A stretch of DNA of 64,000 nucleotides from Hymenobacter algoricola (GTDB taxonomy: Bacteria > Bacteroidota > Bacteroidia > Cytophagales > Hymenobacteraceae), in assembly GCF_039539525.1 (NCBI RefSeq), contig NZ_BAABDH010000022.1:1-64000 (forward strand), in the 5' to 3' direction. Under the pieces are notes generated by a model. It was given only the letters and a program-made list of their open reading frames with translations, was not told the DNA's origin and ran no database searches. How positions within the stretch are numbered: the first letter of the stretch is position 1; the number at the start of each line of letters is the position of its first letter. The translations under genes were made by a program, and so were the position numbers. Below, piece after piece: positions 44,077-51,259 of the stretch.

Positions 44077-44613
44077 CTAGCCTCTCAGCTCTCGGTTCTG
44101 GCTATCCAGCACTTCCTGCACGGCCGACAGAATGTTGGTGTAGGCGCCGCAGCGGCAGAGGTTGCCGCTCATCAGCTCCTTGATTTCGGCGGCCGTTCTG
44201 GCCTTGCCCTCGTTGAGCAGGCCCTGAGCCGAGCAGATCTGGCCCGGCGTGCAGTAGCCGCACTGGAAGGCGTCGTGGTCGATGAAGGCCTGCTGCAGCG
44301 GGCTCAGGTTGTCTTCGGTGCCCAGCCCTTCGATGGTGGTGATGTCGGCGCCTTCCTGCATGACGGCCAGCGTCAGGCAGGAGTTGATACGCCTGCCATC
44401 GACGAGAACCGTGCAGGCCCCGCACTGCCCATGGTCGCAGCCCTTTTTGGTGCCGGTCAGGTCGAGGTGCTCACGCAGGGCGTCGAGCAGGGTGGTCCAG
44501 GGCGCCAGGTGCAGCTGTTTCTGCTCGCCGTTTATCCGCAGCGTAATGGTGCTGGTCGGCGGCAGGGGCGCGAGAATAGCGGCCCCGGAGGAGGAAGTCG
44601 GGTTTTCGGGCAT
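44077..44613 (-). CDS. paoA: [2Fe-2S] subunit of the PaoABC-type enzyme
   Basis: 178 residues. The plant-type ferredoxin cluster ligands are C59, C64, C67 and C79 (GCDHGQCGACTVL...SC). The second cluster ligands are C118, C121, C153 and C155 (CGYC...CRC). E. coli PaoA has a twin-arginine signal. Here the first 20 residues are Ser/Pro/Ala-rich with no RR motif, so this complex is predicted to be cytoplasmic. It is the first gene of the operon. The 80 bp to paoB carries a 10-bp inverted repeat (44001-44010 and 44083-44092). Confidence 0.9.
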   Translation of the reverse strand: MPENPTSSSGAAILAPLPPTSTITLRINGEQKQLHLAPWTTLLDALREHLDLTGTKKGCDHGQCGACTVLVDGRRINSCLTLAVMQEGADITTIEGLGTEDNLSPLQQAFIDHDAFQCGYCTPGQICSAQGLLNEGKARTAAEIKELMSGNLCRCGAYTNILSAVQEVLDSQNRELRG

Positions 44614-44649
44614 AAGGACAAGGTGAGTTGGAAGTGAGGGACTAAAAAA

Positions 44650-44678
44650 CCCGGCTGCTGGTGTGGCAAGCAGCCGGG
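44650..44678 (-). terminator. Terminator-like hairpin in the leader of the pao operon
   Basis: A 10-bp perfect stem (CCCGGCTGCT / AGCAGCCGGG) is followed on the minus strand by six T. It ends 36 nt upstream of the paoA ATG, so it is either the terminator of an upstream minus-strand transcript or an attenuator of the pao operon. Confidence 0.55.
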
Positions 44679-45097
44679 CCTCGGGGGAAGCAACAGGATC
44701 GGAGCGGCCCGCTATAAAGGCAGAGCCGGGTACGGAGGGCGCAAAAAGTGCTTTTCAGAATACGCAGAGGCGGGGTTTAAGTTAAAGCCCGGCTTCACTT
44801 TTTCAGCTTACTTTTTCCCCTTTACGTCCTGCTCCGACTGTCGGTCCCCACAGCCAGCCGCAGCGCCAGGTACCCGGCCGGCAGAATTACTTCCGATTCT
44901 ATGCGCGCACTATTCCAAACAAGGGCTAAACAGGGCTTGCATTGTACTGGGAGGTAAGCAGTCTGAATGATCCCCGCCGCCCCGCTTGCGGTACTCCTGG
45001 TTTTGCTGTTTGCTGCCCACAGCTGGGTCCAAACTGCTTCCCACACCCTCACGGCAAGCTCACCAGCGCCCCAGGCCAGCCCCTGGAAAACAGCTCA

Positions 45098-45330
45098 ATG
45101 AGGTTGAAGAAGTCGGGCATGGGCGTGAATACGGCCACGGACGGCAGCCCGCTGCGGCACCTTAGCGGGCCGGGCCACATCACTCGGGAGCTGACGGGGA
45201 ACGGGTGGCCGGCAACACGGCCGTGACGCCCGAGGCCAGCGCCCTGGAGCGGATGACAGTGCCGAAAGGCAGCACGGCTACGCTGTACGGCAGCGTAGCC
45301 GCCGGCGGTGGGCTGAACCGGGTATCAGGC
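45098..45330 (+). pseudogene. Decayed plug-domain fragment of a TonB-dependent receptor
   Basis: Two overlapping frames together read a TonB plug segment. First GMGVNTATDGSPLRHLSG and HITRELTGNGW (45098-~45205), then after a frame change VAGNTAVTPEASALERMTVP, KGSTATLYGSVAAGGGLNRV (45205-~45325). The ALERxxVxKGxxATLYGS...GGGLNRV string is the end of the plug domain of siderophore-type receptors. No start, signal peptide or barrel is left. The rest of the 44614-45395 gap contains only the hairpin at 44650 and nothing else that I recognise. Confidence 0.5.
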
Positions 45331-45395
45331 AGCTGGTCACCACCTGACTTTCGCCCGGCCGGCGGCAGCTCAACCGCCCTGCCTCGCCGCTAACG

Positions 45396-46040
45396 CTACT
45401 CGGGCCGGCCCAGGCTGTACCCGACCCCGACCAGGAGCATGGCACTGGGCAGCAGTTCGTAGTACACGGTTTTACTCCCCAGCCGCAGGCCCACCGTGCC
45501 ATCGGCCAGGGCCGACCACCGCGGCGTAGCCTGGTAGCGGCAGCCCAGGCCGCCGGCCAGAAACACATCGAGGCGCTGCTCGACCTGATCCTGGGAAGAG
45601 GTGCTGGGCAGGCCGCTGCTGTAGTAGTAGGTCTGCCGGTCGTTGATATCGGAGTAGCGCAGCGTGAGGCCGCCGAGCAGGGCCGCCCGAAACTTTTGCG
45701 CCGGGTTCAGGGCTACCTGCAGCTGCAGCGGCACCACCGTGCTGTGCACCACTTTGTGCTGCACAAACTGCTGGCCCGCGCTGCTCTCTTCCCGATCCTG
45801 CCTGCTGCGCTGATACGCCACGCTGCCGCGCAGGGCTACGCGCGGGCTCAGGTCGTAGGTGGCGTGCAGGGTGGGCGCAAACCGGATGCCGTCGACGGAC
45901 GTGTTGGCTCCGATGTAGTAGCCCGACATCGACGTCAGACCTAGTCCGACACTCCAGGGCCGGGCGGCGGGAGTAGCTTCGCTTTGCGCCTGGGCCAAAG
46001 CCGGCAGCAAGCAACCAGCCAGCAGTAGCAGCTTTTTCAT
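45396..46040 (-). CDS. Outer-membrane beta-barrel protein (small, OMP_b-brl-like)
   Basis: 214 residues from the ATG at 46040. Signal peptide MKKLLLLAGCLLPALAQAQ. The mature part is eight alternating amphipathic strands (SVGLGLTSMSGYYIG, APTLHATYDLSPRVALRGSVAYQ, FRAALLGGLTLRYSD, DVFLAGGLGCRYQ, AMLLVGVGYSLG), the size of an OmpX/OmpA-type barrel. The function is unknown; Bacteroidota genomes carry many of these. The AT-rich 200 bp upstream is shared with the divergent aminotransferase. Confidence 0.8.
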   Translation of the reverse strand: MKKLLLLAGCLLPALAQAQSEATPAARPWSVGLGLTSMSGYYIGANTSVDGIRFAPTLHATYDLSPRVALRGSVAYQRSRQDREESSAGQQFVQHKVVHSTVVPLQLQVALNPAQKFRAALLGGLTLRYSDINDRQTYYYSSGLPSTSSQDQVEQRLDVFLAGGLGCRYQATPRWSALADGTVGLRLGSKTVYYELLPSAMLLVGVGYSLGRPE

Positions 46041-46221
46041 ACCCGATTTTATAGTTTTAAAACAATATTCGTCCGGCAAGCTACTGATTTTTGCCAACCA
46101 GGGCGCCATCATGCGGACCTGATTTCAACCCGGCCGGCCGGCGGCCGCGCCCCGGCCGCGGCGGCGCTTTTTAGGCAGCTTGATTTTTTTGCCGCCGGGG
46201 CGCGTCCACCGCTAGCCATCC

Positions 46222-46229
46222 TATATTTG
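46222..46229 (+). promoter_or_regulatory. Candidate -7 box for the aminotransferase gene
   Basis: TATATTTG matches TAnnTTTG exactly, 20 nt before the ATG at 46250. A TTTG lies 30 nt upstream, slightly far for a -33 element. Confidence 0.45.
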
Positions 46230-46249
46230 GGCAAAAACCGACGCGACCT

Positions 46250-47506
46250 ATGCAAGTCTCCAGAATGGCGGGTAGCCTGATTGGCTCCGAGATTATCAAA
46301 ATCGGCAACGAGGTCAACGAGATGATCAAAAAGGGGGAGCAGATCTGCAACCTCACCATCGGCGACTTTGCCCCCGCCATCTTCCCGATTCCGGCGGAGC
46401 TGGCCACCGGCATCACGGCGGCCTACCACGACCACCAGACCAACTACCCGCCCGCCAACGGCGTGGCCGAGCTGCGCAATGCCGTGGCCCGGTTCACCAC
46501 CGAGCGGCTGGGCCTCACCTACTCGCCCAACGACATTCTGGTGGCCGGCGGCTCCCGCCCCCTCATTTACGCCACCTACCTGGCCCTGGTCGACCCCGGC
46601 GACAAAGTGGTGTTCCCGATACCGTCCTGGAACAACAACCACTACTGCCACCTGGCGGGCGCCGAAGCGGTGCTGGTGGAAACCCGGGCCGAGAACAACT
46701 TCATGCCCACCGCCGCCGAGGTAGCGCCCCACCTGAAGGGCGCCACGCTGCTGGCGCTCTGCTCGCCGCTGAACCCGACCGGCACCGTGTTTTCCCGGGA
46801 AGACCTCGAGCAGATCTGCGACCTGGTCATTGCCGAAAACCAGAGCCGCGCGGCCGATGAGAAGCCGCTCTACATCATGTACGACCAGATTTACTGGATG
46901 CTCACCTTCGGCGAAACCCGGCACTACGACCCGGTAAACCTGCGCCCCGAGCTGCGCGACTACGTGGTCTACATCGACGGCATCTCCAAGTGCTTTGCCG
47001 CCACCGGCGTGCGGGTGGGCTACGCCTTCGGCCCGGCGGGCGTCATCGACAAGATGAAGTCCATCCTGGGCCACGTGGGCGCCTGGGCCCCGAAAGCCGA
47101 GCAGGTAGCCACCGCCGCCTTTCTGCCCCAGACGGCCGCCGTGGATGACTTCCTCGACGACTTCAAGATCAAGGTGCAGCAAAGCCTGAACGCACTGTAC
47201 CACGGCCTGCAGGAGCTGAAAAATGCGGGCTACCCCGTCGATGCCATGGTGCCGATGGGGGCCATCTACCTCACGGCCCAGCTGAACGTGCTCGGCAAAA
47301 CGACCCCGGCCGGGCAGGTGCTGCACACCAACAAGGATATCACGTTCTACCTGCTGTCGGCGGCGAAGCTGGCCCTGGTGCCCTTCGGCGCCTTTGGCAC
47401 GTCCGATACCTCCACCTGGTTCCGCATGTCGGTGGGGGGAGCTTCGCTGCAGTCCATTGAGGCCGCCCTGCCGCGGCTCAGGAAGGCGTTGGACGCGCTT
47501 CGCTAG
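46250..47506 (+). CDS. Class I/II PLP-dependent aminotransferase
   Basis: 418 residues of fold type I. PLP-site strings: NYPPANGVAELRNAVA, VAGGSRPLIYATYLALVDPG, SPLNPTGTVFSREDL, and the Schiff-base Lys in DGISKCFAATGVRVGYAFGP. The substrate Arg would be in TSTWFRMSVG near the C-terminus. It is likely an aspartate or aromatic amino-acid aminotransferase; the exact donor cannot be told from motifs. It is a single-gene unit ending in a strong bidirectional terminator. Confidence 0.9.
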   Translation: MQVSRMAGSLIGSEIIKIGNEVNEMIKKGEQICNLTIGDFAPAIFPIPAELATGITAAYHDHQTNYPPANGVAELRNAVARFTTERLGLTYSPNDILVAGGSRPLIYATYLALVDPGDKVVFPIPSWNNNHYCHLAGAEAVLVETRAENNFMPTAAEVAPHLKGATLLALCSPLNPTGTVFSREDLEQICDLVIAENQSRAADEKPLYIMYDQIYWMLTFGETRHYDPVNLRPELRDYVVYIDGISKCFAATGVRVGYAFGPAGVIDKMKSILGHVGAWAPKAEQVATAAFLPQTAAVDDFLDDFKIKVQQSLNALYHGLQELKNAGYPVDAMVPMGAIYLTAQLNVLGKTTPAGQVLHTNKDITFYLLSAAKLALVPFGAFGTSDTSTWFRMSVGGASLQSIEAALPRLRKALDALR

Positions 47507-47520
47507 CCCCTCATAAGCCC

Positions 47521-47568
47521 ACAAGCACTAAGCCCTTCCGCACAACTGCAGAAGGGCTTAGTGCTTGT
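47521..47568. terminator. Bidirectional terminator, 18-bp perfect stem
   Basis: ACAAGCACTAAGCCCTTC pairs with GAAGGGCTTAGTGCTTGT around a 12-nt loop. It lies between the aminotransferase and the convergent BNR lipoprotein. Confidence 0.9.
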
Positions 47569-47581
47569 TAGTTCCTGAAAG

Positions 47582-48934
47582 CTAGCGGGCGAAGTAATAC
47601 AGGCCGTCGGACGACGACACGAGCAGGGTACCGTCGGGGCGGATGTGGAAGCAGTTGATAGGCTTGGTGAAGCCGGTGCTGGCCAGCGCGTAGTTGCCGG
47701 GTGTGCCGGCGTAAACGCCCGGCGTAAGGTTGCCCCGCACCAGGAAGTACATCTTGTTCTGGTACGGCGTCAGCTGGTCAACCTGGCAGGTCGAGTGGGT
47801 TTGGGGAGTGTAAAAGGAAGTTACGCTGCCCGTGAGGGTGACCGGCGACAAGGTGGCCACGTAGCCGTCGTAGCTGGAGGCCACCACCAGGTTGCCCGCA
47901 TTATCGACGGCCATGTCGTAGGCCGGGCTGCCAATGTACTGGGAGGACGTGGTCTGCTTCTGCCAGTTGTCCCCGTTGTCGGTTGATTTGAACAGCGCAC
48001 TCCACTTATCGAACACGTAGAGGCTGCCATTCGGGTGCCGGGTCAGGAAGCTGTACTGCTCATAGTACTTGCCGTCGAGCAGCAGCTTGCGCCAGAAGCC
48101 GCCGTTGGTGGTGGTCCGATAGAGCCCGTCGAAGTAGAAGCTGACGAAAACGGCATTGTCCTCCACCTGCAGGCCGATAGGGTAGCGGTGGTCGAGGATG
48201 CCGTTGTTGATGGCCGTCCAGGTGGCGCCCTTGTTGGTGGAGGTGTACACGCCGCTGTTGCGCAGCAGCGCGTAGAGCGTACCAGCCGAGTTGCACTTGA
48301 GAAACTGCACATCCTCGTTGGGCACGGGCGCCGTCAGTGGCCGCCAGTTTACCCCTTCGTCGGTGGAGGTGTAGGGCAGCCCCCCGAACAGGGCGTACAG
48401 CCCGCCTGCACAGTTGCAGAACTCCGCTGCCGGCCCCCGCGAGGGGCTGGGGCCGCAGGCCCGGCTCCAGCCCGTAGGCTTCTGGGCCGTGGCCGTAACG
48501 CTCACCGAATCGAGCGGCAGGCAGCCGGGGCCCTGGCAGCCGGGGGCCAACAGGTAAAAGGTTACTTTCTGCTGCTGGGCATTGCAGCCCAGGCTCCACC
48601 GGGTGCGGGCCAGGCCTTTGCGGTCCACGAGCAGGGTATTCGACTGGGCCAGGCCGCTGGGCGCCGCCTCCACCGAGCCGTTGCCCACGCGCATCTTGAA
48701 AGTCACCACGTAGTCCTGAGCCGCCTTGGCGGCGGCCGGAGTCACTTTCAGCACCAGGCTGTCGGGCAGGCTGGCACCGTAGGTCGAGGTTTGCTGGTCG
48801 CCGCGAACCAGGGTTAGCGTTGCCGTCGGGGCCGGGGCGGGCGGGTTCTGGGGCGTGGGGCGGTCTTTTTCGCAGGCCGTTGTCAGCGCCAGCAGGCCGC
48901 CGGCCAGCAGATAAGGTAGCAGTAGTTTTTTCAT
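47582..48934 (-). CDS. Lipoprotein with BNR/Asp-box beta-propeller
   Basis: 450 residues. Type II signal peptide with lipobox LTTAC (Cys 21), then a Pro-rich linker. Residues ~35-150 are an Ig-like domain (LVLKVTPAAAKAAQDYVVTF). The rest is a beta-propeller with Asp-box turns (STDEGVNW, STNKGATW, TTNGGFW, STDNGDNW). Its gene starts 8 bp after the T9SS propeller gene at 48943, so the two are one operon and probably surface partners. Confidence 0.85.
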   Translation of the reverse strand: MKKLLLPYLLAGGLLALTTACEKDRPTPQNPPAPAPTATLTLVRGDQQTSTYGASLPDSLVLKVTPAAAKAAQDYVVTFKMRVGNGSVEAAPSGLAQSNTLLVDRKGLARTRWSLGCNAQQQKVTFYLLAPGCQGPGCLPLDSVSVTATAQKPTGWSRACGPSPSRGPAAEFCNCAGGLYALFGGLPYTSTDEGVNWRPLTAPVPNEDVQFLKCNSAGTLYALLRNSGVYTSTNKGATWTAINNGILDHRYPIGLQVEDNAVFVSFYFDGLYRTTTNGGFWRKLLLDGKYYEQYSFLTRHPNGSLYVFDKWSALFKSTDNGDNWQKQTTSSQYIGSPAYDMAVDNAGNLVVASSYDGYVATLSPVTLTGSVTSFYTPQTHSTCQVDQLTPYQNKMYFLVRGNLTPGVYAGTPGNYALASTGFTKPINCFHIRPDGTLLVSSSDGLYYFAR

Positions 48935-48942
48935 GGCGGATA

Positions 48943-51075
48943 TTACTGCTTGATAAACCGGTGGGTAAGGCTGAGGTGCTGGCTGCTTTCAGCCCGAAGC
49001 ACGTACAGGCCCGCGGGCAACTCTGCCACGCTCAGCGCGTGCAGCGGCCCGCCCCGGCGCGGCTCCAGCACCAGGCGGCCCTGCCCGTCATAAACCCGCA
49101 GGCTCACCGGCACGAAGCCGGCCGGATACTGCACCGTCACCGTTTTGGACGCGGGGTTGGGGTACAGCTCCAGGGCGGCGCCCCGGGGCGCCGCCCCCAC
49201 CGAGGTGCTCAGGATGGTGCGGTCCGTCAGGTCACGGCGGTAGACGGAGTAGTCGGTCAGGGCCAGCACGGTGGTGGCGTCGCGGAAATAATACTTGCGC
49301 ACGCCCGGCAGCCGCTCAGCCACGGTAGTAATCACTTTCCAGGTCCGCCCCCCATTGTCGGTGCGGGCCAGGTCGCCTACCGAGCTGCCCACGTAGGCCA
49401 CCGAGTCGGACACGAAGTGAAGGTCAATCAAAGAGAAATTCAGGCCGCTGGCAACGCTGGTCCAGGTCGTGCCCCCGTCGGTGGTGCGCACAATGCCGCC
49501 GTAGGTGCCCACGGCCAGCCCGAAGGTGGGCGTGCGGAACTTGATTTTAAGCAGATCGTTGTTGACCGGTGCATCCACTTCCTGCCAGCTGCTGCCGCCG
49601 TTGGTGGTGCGCACGATCTTGCCCACGGCCCCGCAGGCGTAGCCTACCTGAGGCGTCGGGAAGTCGAGCGAGGCCAGGCGGTTCTGGAAGCCGGGGCCGT
49701 AGTAGCTCCAGCTCTGCCCGCCGTTGGTGGACTTGGCCAGCCGGGCCGGGCCCGACACCGAACTGCCAGTGGTGAAAATCACCTTGCTGCTGAGCAGCAG
49801 GTAGTCCGTGGCCGACCGGTGGCCCACGAAAGCGCCGGACCGGGGCGTGGCCGTCCGGAAGCTTTTGCCTCCGTCGTAGGTCATGTAGAAGCCGTTGTTG
49901 GTCGTCACCACCAGGCCCGTGTCGGGGTCGGCGAAGTGCAGGCCGTAGATGTTCCGGTAGGCCGGCAGGGTCTGCTCATCCACCACCCAGCGCTGGCCGT
50001 AGTCGGAGGTGCGCCACAGGCCGGCGGCCTCGCCGCCGATGAGGCCTTCGCCGTTGCGGCCAAAAAACATGGCGTAGTTGGTGCGCAGGTTGGTCGAGCT
50101 CGGGTTGTGCATCCGCCAGGTCCGGCCCCCGTCCCGGGTGATGACGATGGCGCCGTCGCCGCCCACGCCGCAGCCAAACTGGGCGGTGGGAAAGTGTACG
50201 CCCGTCCAGGAGAAGGTGTAGTTGGAGTGGTAAACCCGCGGGGCCGTAGCTCCCCCATCGATGGTCTGGCTGATGGTGGAGTAGCTGGTCAGGAACACCC
50301 CGCGCTGGCTGTCGGTGAAGTACATGCAGTCGGCCGAATCCCAGGCGCCCGCCAGGGGCGTCCAGGTCGCGCCGCCGTCCAGGGTGCGGTAGGTGCCGCC
50401 GAAGTCGACGTTAACGTAGCCTTCGGTGGCCGTGCGGAACATGATGGTGCGGTAGCGCCGGCCCGCCAGGCCGGGCAGCAGCTGCCAGGAGGCGCCGGCA
50501 TCACTGGTTTTGAACAGCTCAAATCCGACAATCAGGTAGCCCACCCGGGCGGAGGGAAACACGAGCTGGGTGACAGTAGGATACGAGCTGCCCGAGCCGC
50601 CGGCCGGTACGTGGGTATCCTGCCAGGTCTGCCCCGCATCGGTGGTTTTGTACACGGGCCCGTTCAGGCAGTTCAGATAGCCCGTGCGGGCCGAGGTAAA
50701 CTGCAGCCCCGTGGCCTGGTCCTGGTTGGGAAAGCCACTGGTCATCAGGGTCCAGGAAACGCCCGCGTTCTGGGTTTTCAGCAGGCCGTAGTCCTGGAGT
50801 ACGTAGCCCGTATCGGCGGCCGTAAACCACACTGACCGCATCCGGGAGCTGGAGGTATTGGCCGGCAGCGGCAGCTTACTCCAGCTCAGGCCCGAGTCCG
50901 CGGTTTTGACGATGACGCCCCGCCCGCCCTGCTCCCCGACGACGTAGCCCGCCTGGTCGGAGGTGAAGTAGACGCCGCTGGCCGAAATTCCCAGCGGATA
51001 CGCCGCCTGCCACTGTCCTTGAGCCGTCTGCGCTAATCCGCTCAGTAAGAGCAGTACGAAGTATAGTTTCTTCAT
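48943..51075 (-). CDS. T9SS-secreted BNR/YCF48-like beta-propeller protein
   Basis: 710 residues. Signal peptide MKKLYFVLLLLSGLAQTAQG. Residues ~20-620 contain at least ten Asp-box repeats of the S/TxDxGxxW type (TADSGLSW, TTDAGQTW, TSDAGASW, TLDGGATW, TRDGGRTW, STNGGQSW, TTNGGSSW, TTDGGTTW, TDNGGRTW), enough for one or two propellers like photosystem assembly factor YCF48. Residues ~635-710 are a T9SS type A sorting domain (ELYPNPASKTVTVQYP... LPAGLYVLRA). The protein is exported to the cell surface. Its role is unknown; binding or scaffolding is more likely than sialidase activity, as no sialidase Arg triad is seen. Confidence 0.88.
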   Translation of the reverse strand: MKKLYFVLLLLSGLAQTAQGQWQAAYPLGISASGVYFTSDQAGYVVGEQGGRGVIVKTADSGLSWSKLPLPANTSSSRMRSVWFTAADTGYVLQDYGLLKTQNAGVSWTLMTSGFPNQDQATGLQFTSARTGYLNCLNGPVYKTTDAGQTWQDTHVPAGGSGSSYPTVTQLVFPSARVGYLIVGFELFKTSDAGASWQLLPGLAGRRYRTIMFRTATEGYVNVDFGGTYRTLDGGATWTPLAGAWDSADCMYFTDSQRGVFLTSYSTISQTIDGGATAPRVYHSNYTFSWTGVHFPTAQFGCGVGGDGAIVITRDGGRTWRMHNPSSTNLRTNYAMFFGRNGEGLIGGEAAGLWRTSDYGQRWVVDEQTLPAYRNIYGLHFADPDTGLVVTTNNGFYMTYDGGKSFRTATPRSGAFVGHRSATDYLLLSSKVIFTTGSSVSGPARLAKSTNGGQSWSYYGPGFQNRLASLDFPTPQVGYACGAVGKIVRTTNGGSSWQEVDAPVNNDLLKIKFRTPTFGLAVGTYGGIVRTTDGGTTWTSVASGLNFSLIDLHFVSDSVAYVGSSVGDLARTDNGGRTWKVITTVAERLPGVRKYYFRDATTVLALTDYSVYRRDLTDRTILSTSVGAAPRGAALELYPNPASKTVTVQYPAGFVPVSLRVYDGQGRLVLEPRRGGPLHALSVAELPAGLYVLRAESSQHLSLTHRFIKQ

Positions 51076-51200
51076 GTAAACAAGTGAATAAAATCAATAA
51101 ACCAGCGCGGCCTTAATGGATGAGCCCGCTTTCCGTCTGCAAAGCTGCCGGAATTTGGGTACGATTCATAGCCTGGCCGCCGGGGTGAGCCTCTAAAGCC

Positions 51201-51229
51201 AAAAGCACCGGCTTGGGGCCAGTGCTTTT
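51201..51229 (-). terminator. Hairpin terminator after dnaB
   Basis: AAAAGCAC / GTGCTTTT inverted arms around a GC-rich inner stem lie 31 nt downstream of the dnaB stop. Confidence 0.55.
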
Positions 51230-51259
51230 GCTGCTTTTACCACGGAGCCGGGGCAAGCC

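Noticed and set aside
44001..44092. 10-bp inverted repeat between paoA and paoB as a regulatory site
   Set aside because: It consists of an AGAGCTGAGA word common in intergenic DNA of this kind and overlaps the paoA stop; no function can be supported.
44614..44760. Molybdenum-cofactor riboswitch upstream of paoA
   Set aside because: Only a single simple hairpin is visible; nothing resembles the complex multi-stem Moco RNA.
44822..45052. A 76-codon minus-strand frame in the pao upstream gap
   Set aside because: No start context, domain, signal peptide or coding periodicity; it overlaps only intergenic sequence and looks like chance.
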